A stretch of DNA of 37,868 nucleotides from Burkholderiales bacterium. Lineage in GTDB: Bacteria; Pseudomonadota; Gammaproteobacteria; Burkholderiales; Burkholderiaceae_C. The stretch lies in the NCBI GenBank assembly GCA_017302495.1, contig JAFLDG010000005.1:1-37868 (forward strand), written 5' to 3'. The notes beneath the pieces are model-generated. The model was not told where the DNA came from. It was given only the letters and a program-made list of their open reading frames with translations, and ran no database searches. Below are positions 35,129 through 37,868 of this stretch, piece by piece; the first letter of the stretch is position 1, and every line of letters begins with the position of its first letter. Position numbers and translations under genes: made by a program.

Positions 35129-35986
35129 ATGATCGAGAACCGGCCGCTGGCCAACTTCCTGTCGCACCTGACGCTGGTCATCGGCGTCATCGTCATCGGC
35201 TTGCCGCTGTACCTGACCTTCATCGCCAGCACACACACGGCCGAGGCCATCGTGCAGAACGTGCCGATGCCGCTGCTGCCCGGCGACAACTTCCTCGAGA
35301 GCTACCGGCTGGCCATCTTCGGCGGCCAGACCACCACCGGCGGCACCTTGCCGGCGGCCGGGTCGATGCTGCTGGTCAGCCTGATCACCGCGCTGGTGAT
35401 CTCGATCGGCAAGATCGCGATCTCGCTGCTGTCGGCCTTCGCGGTGGTGTACTTCCGCTTCCCCTTCCGCGGGCTGGTGTTCTGGTCGATCTTCATCACG
35501 CTGATGCTGCCGGTGGAGGTGCGCATCCTGCCGACCTACAAGGTTGTGTCGGACCTGGGCATGCTGAACACCTATGCCGGGCTGACGATCCCGCTGATCG
35601 CCAGTGCCACCGCGACCTTCCTGTTCCGCCAGTTCTTCCTGACCGTGCCCGACGAACTGGTGGAGGCGGCGCGCATCGACGGCGCCGGGCCGATGCGCTT
35701 CTTCAAGGACGTGCTGCTGCCGCTGTCGGCGACCAGCATCGCCGCGCTGTTCGTCATCCAGTTCATCTACGGCTGGAACCAGTACTTGTGGCCGCTGCTG
35801 ATGACCACCAGCGAGGACATGTACCCGGTGGTGATGGGCATCCGGCGCATGCTGCAGACCAGCGACGCGGCCACCGAATGGAACGCGGTGATGGCCACCG
35901 CGATGCTGGCGATGATCCCGCCGGCGCTGGTGGTGATTCTGATGCAGCGCTGGTTCGTCAAGGGCCTGGTCGATTCGGAGAAGTAG
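35129..35986 (+). CDS. ugpE: UgpE, glycerol-3-phosphate ABC permease
   Basis: 285 residues (E. coli UgpE 281). MalG-type permease with six helices; the EAA loop is EAARIDGAGPMRFFKDVLLP. It opens with the UgpE-like segment MIENRPLANFLSHLTLVIGV and ends QRWFVKGLVDSEK. It partners UgpA. Start 13 bp after ugpA, stop 16 bp before ugpC. Confidence 0.95.
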   Translation: MIENRPLANFLSHLTLVIGVIVIGLPLYLTFIASTHTAEAIVQNVPMPLLPGDNFLESYRLAIFGGQTTTGGTLPAAGSMLLVSLITALVISIGKIAISLLSAFAVVYFRFPFRGLVFWSIFITLMLPVEVRILPTYKVVSDLGMLNTYAGLTIPLIASATATFLFRQFFLTVPDELVEAARIDGAGPMRFFKDVLLPLSATSIAALFVIQFIYGWNQYLWPLLMTTSEDMYPVVMGIRRMLQTSDAATEWNAVMATAMLAMIPPALVVILMQRWFVKGLVDSEK

Positions 35987-36002
35987 GACGGCGCGGTAGA
36001 CG

Positions 36003-37067
36003 ATGGGCGCGATCAGCCTGCACGGCATCGAGAAGACCTACGGCCACGGGCCGAAGGCGGTCAAGGTGATCCACGGCCTGGACGCCGAGATCGCCGACGG
36101 CGAGTTCGTCGTCATCGTCGGCCCCAGCGGCTGCGGCAAGAGCACGCTGCTGCGGATGGTGGCGGGGCTGGAGGAGATCACCGGTGGCGAGATCGCGATC
36201 GGCGGCCGTGTCGTCAACCGGCTGGAGCCGAGCGAGCGCGACATCGCGATGGTGTTCCAGAACTACGCGCTCTATCCGCACATGAGCGTGTTCGACAACA
36301 TGGCCTACGGGCTGAAGATCGCCAAGGTCCCGCCCGCGCAGATCCGTGCGCGGGTGGAGAAGGCGGCGAAGATCCTCGAGCTGGCGCACCTGCTCGAGCG
36401 CAAGCCGCGCGAGCTGTCCGGCGGCCAGCGCCAGCGGGTGGCGATGGGCCGCGCGATCGTGCGCGAGCCGCAGGTCTTCCTGTTCGACGAGCCGCTGTCG
36501 AACCTGGACGCGAAGCTGCGCGCGCAGACGCGGATCGAGATCCGCAAGCTGCACGCCGAACTCGGCGTGACCTCGCTCTTCGTCACCCACGACCAGGTCG
36601 AGGCGATGACGCTGGCGCAGCGGATGATCGTGATGAACGCCGGCGTGATGGAGCAGTTCGCCACGCCCGAGCAGGTATATGCGCAGCCGGCGAGCACCTT
36701 CGTCGCCGGCTTCATCGGCGCGCCGCCGATGAACCTGCTGCCCGGCCGCGCCGACGGCGAGCGCTTCCATCTCGCCGGGGCGACGCTGCCGCTGCCGCGA
36801 CCGGCACCGCGCGCCGGCGAGCTGATCCTCGGCGTCCGGCCCGAGCACCTGCAGCTCGACACCGACGGTGCCTGGCCGCTGCCGGTCGACCTGACCGAGA
36901 TGCTGGGGGCCGAACGGCTGGTCTACGGCCGCTTCGGCAAGCTGCCGGCCACGGCCCGGATCGAGGCCACGATTGCGGCGCCGCCGGCCGGGCAGGTGGT
37001 GCACTTTGCGCCGCGGGCCGAACAGCTGCACTGGTTCGACGCCGCGAGCGGCAAACGCGTCGGATGA
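36003..37067 (+). CDS. ugpC: UgpC, ABC transporter ATP-binding protein
   Basis: 354 residues (E. coli UgpC 356). Walker [10 protein letters not shown] near residue 40, Q-loop [15 protein letters not shown], signature [15 protein letters not shown], Walker [17 protein letters not shown] and switch His in [13 protein letters not shown]-terminal TOBE/OB region (from about 245, [11 protein letters not shown]) is the usual regulatory domain of MalK-like ATPases. Its stop overlaps the ugpQ start (ATGA). Confidence 0.96.
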   Translation: MGAISLHGIEKTYGHGPKAVKVIHGLDAEIADGEFVVIVGPSGCGKSTLLRMVAGLEEITGGEIAIGGRVVNRLEPSERDIAMVFQNYALYPHMSVFDNMAYGLKIAKVPPAQIRARVEKAAKILELAHLLERKPRELSGGQRQRVAMGRAIVREPQVFLFDEPLSNLDAKLRAQTRIEIRKLHAELGVTSLFVTHDQVEAMTLAQRMIVMNAGVMEQFATPEQVYAQPASTFVAGFIGAPPMNLLPGRADGERFHLAGATLPLPRPAPRAGELILGVRPEHLQLDTDGAWPLPVDLTEMLGAERLVYGRFGKLPATARIEATIAAPPAGQVVHFAPRAEQLHWFDAASGKRVG

Positions 37068-37816
37068 GCTGGCCCTGGCCGCGCTGGATCGCACACCGCG
37101 GCGCCGGCCGGCTGGCGCCGGAGAACACGCTCGCTGCGTTCCGCATCGGCGCCGCGCACGGCTGCCGCGCCTTCGAGTGCGACGTCAAGCTCAGCGCCGA
37201 CGGCGTGCCGTTCCTGCTGCACGACGCGACGCTCGAGCGCACGACGAACGCGCAGGGCGACGCCGGCGCGCGCGGCTGGGCCGAGCTGTCACGCCTCGAC
37301 GCCGGCGGCTGGCACGGGCCGGCCTTCGCCGGCGAACCGCCGCCGAGCCTGCAGGCGATCGCGGCCTACCTGATCGCGAACGGCTTCGCGCTCGACCTCG
37401 AGATCAAGCCGAGCCCGGGCACCGAGCGCCGCACCGGCGAGGCGGTAGCCGCCGAGGTCGAGCGGTTGTGGCACGGGCAGGCGCTGCGGCCGCTGCTCAG
37501 CTCGTTCCAGCCCGAGGCGCTGCGCGGCGCGCAGGCGGCGGCGCCGCGGCTCGAGCGGGCGCTGCTGCTCGACAAGTTACCCGAGGATCCCGTAGCCGCC
37601 GCGCAAGCGCTCGGCTGCGTCGCGCTGATCACCGAGTACCGGCTGATGTCGGCCGGACTTCGGCAGCGCCTGCACGCCGCGGGCCTGCGCGCGCTGGTCT
37701 ACACCGTCAACGACCCGGCGGCGGCCGAGGCGCTGATCGCGCAGGGCATCGACGGCATCGTCACCGATGCCGTCGATCGCCTGCCGCAGCGCTGGCCGGA
37801 AGGCACCGCGGGCTGA
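37064..37816 (+). CDS. ugpQ: UgpQ, glycerophosphodiester phosphodiesterase
   Basis: 250 residues (E. coli UgpQ 247). GDPD TIM-barrel enzyme that splits glycerophosphodiesters into glycerol-3-phosphate and an alcohol. Catalytic and metal motifs: [18 protein letters not shown] (H-R and E-N), [18 protein letters not shown] (E-x-D and H-D) and LDLEIKP. There is no signal peptide, so it acts in the cytosol on substrates imported by UgpBAEC. The overlapping start implies translational coupling. Confidence 0.96.
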   Translation: MSWPWPRWIAHRGAGRLAPENTLAAFRIGAAHGCRAFECDVKLSADGVPFLLHDATLERTTNAQGDAGARGWAELSRLDAGGWHGPAFAGEPPPSLQAIAAYLIANGFALDLEIKPSPGTERRTGEAVAAEVERLWHGQALRPLLSSFQPEALRGAQAAAPRLERALLLDKLPEDPVAAAQALGCVALITEYRLMSAGLRQRLHAAGLRALVYTVNDPAAAEALIAQGIDGIVTDAVDRLPQRWPEGTAG

Positions 37817-37822
37817 AGCGGG

Positions 37823-37841
37823 CCCGCGCGGGGCGCGCGGG
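37823..37841. terminator. GC-rich hairpin after ugpQ
   Basis: CCCGCGC-GGGGC-GCGCGGG is a 7-bp stem with a 5-nt loop, 6 nt after the ugpQ stop, without a T tract. Beyond it the minus strand has seven open codons (reading P-V-Q-P-A-G-A) ending in TGA at 37847-37845. This could be the 3' end of a convergent gene starting outside the window; too little is visible to call it. Confidence 0.4.
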
Positions 37842-37868
37842 ACCTCAGGCCCCGGCCGGCTGCACCGG

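Noticed and set aside
1..37868. CRISPR arrays, tRNA or rRNA genes, complete insertion sequences.
   Set aside because: No regularly spaced direct repeats, no tRNA cloverleaf or rRNA signature, and only a truncated OrfA fragment were seen by eye.

Overview
The window is high-GC proteobacterial DNA. Gene content and order point to a betaproteobacterium of the order Burkholderiales. Evidence for this is the run of a DUF3683-type FAD/Fe-S oxidoreductase, a DUF971 protein and ubiE, the ugpBAECQ operon, and an exosortase-B exopolysaccharide (EPS) locus of the epsD-E-F-G-xrtB-epsI type known from Methylobacillus and Burkholderiales. The assignment is inference from gene content. No rRNA or tRNA gene and no CRISPR array was seen. 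No gene-free stretch exceeds 300 bases.

Left part (1-12,400) is an accessory flank. A partial HTH protein resembling an IS630 transposase with substituted catalytic positions is divergent from cysQ (PAP phosphatase). Two paralogous heparinase II/III-like putative lipoproteins (1758-4325 and 7835-10504) bracket an AT-richer stretch. That stretch holds a chimeric relic (transposase OrfA N-terminus joined to a CysQ C-terminus), a PEP-CTERM protein and a VCBS/ASPIC-UnbV lipoprotein. A GT-C-type membrane glycosyltransferase gene (10629-12389, +) closes this part.

Central part (12,430-27,278) is a tightly packed minus-strand EPS operon. In transcription order: epsD, epsE, epsF, epsG, xrtB, epsI, a Wzy-like polymerase, a sulfotransferase, a GT2-Wzx fusion, a NodB-type polysaccharide deacetylase, and three further sulfotransferases. 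Four sulfotransferases, a deacetylase, cysQ and two heparinase-like enzymes together suggest that the polymer is sulfated, perhaps through deacetylation followed by N-sulfation. On this reading sulfate is added in the cytosol from PAPS, CysQ removes the PAP product, the GT2-Wzx protein flips the unit, Wzy polymerises it, EpsE/F/G/D control length and export, and the heparinase-like proteins trim or degrade it. XrtB/EpsI would process the PEP-CTERM protein encoded in the same locus.

Right part (27,482-37,868) is housekeeping. ubiE, a DUF971 gene and a 1305-residue FAD/Fe-S oxidoreductase lie on the minus strand. The oxidoreductase is divergent from ugpB-ugpA-ugpE-ugpC-ugpQ, which encodes glycerol-3-phosphate/glycerophosphodiester uptake and hydrolysis.
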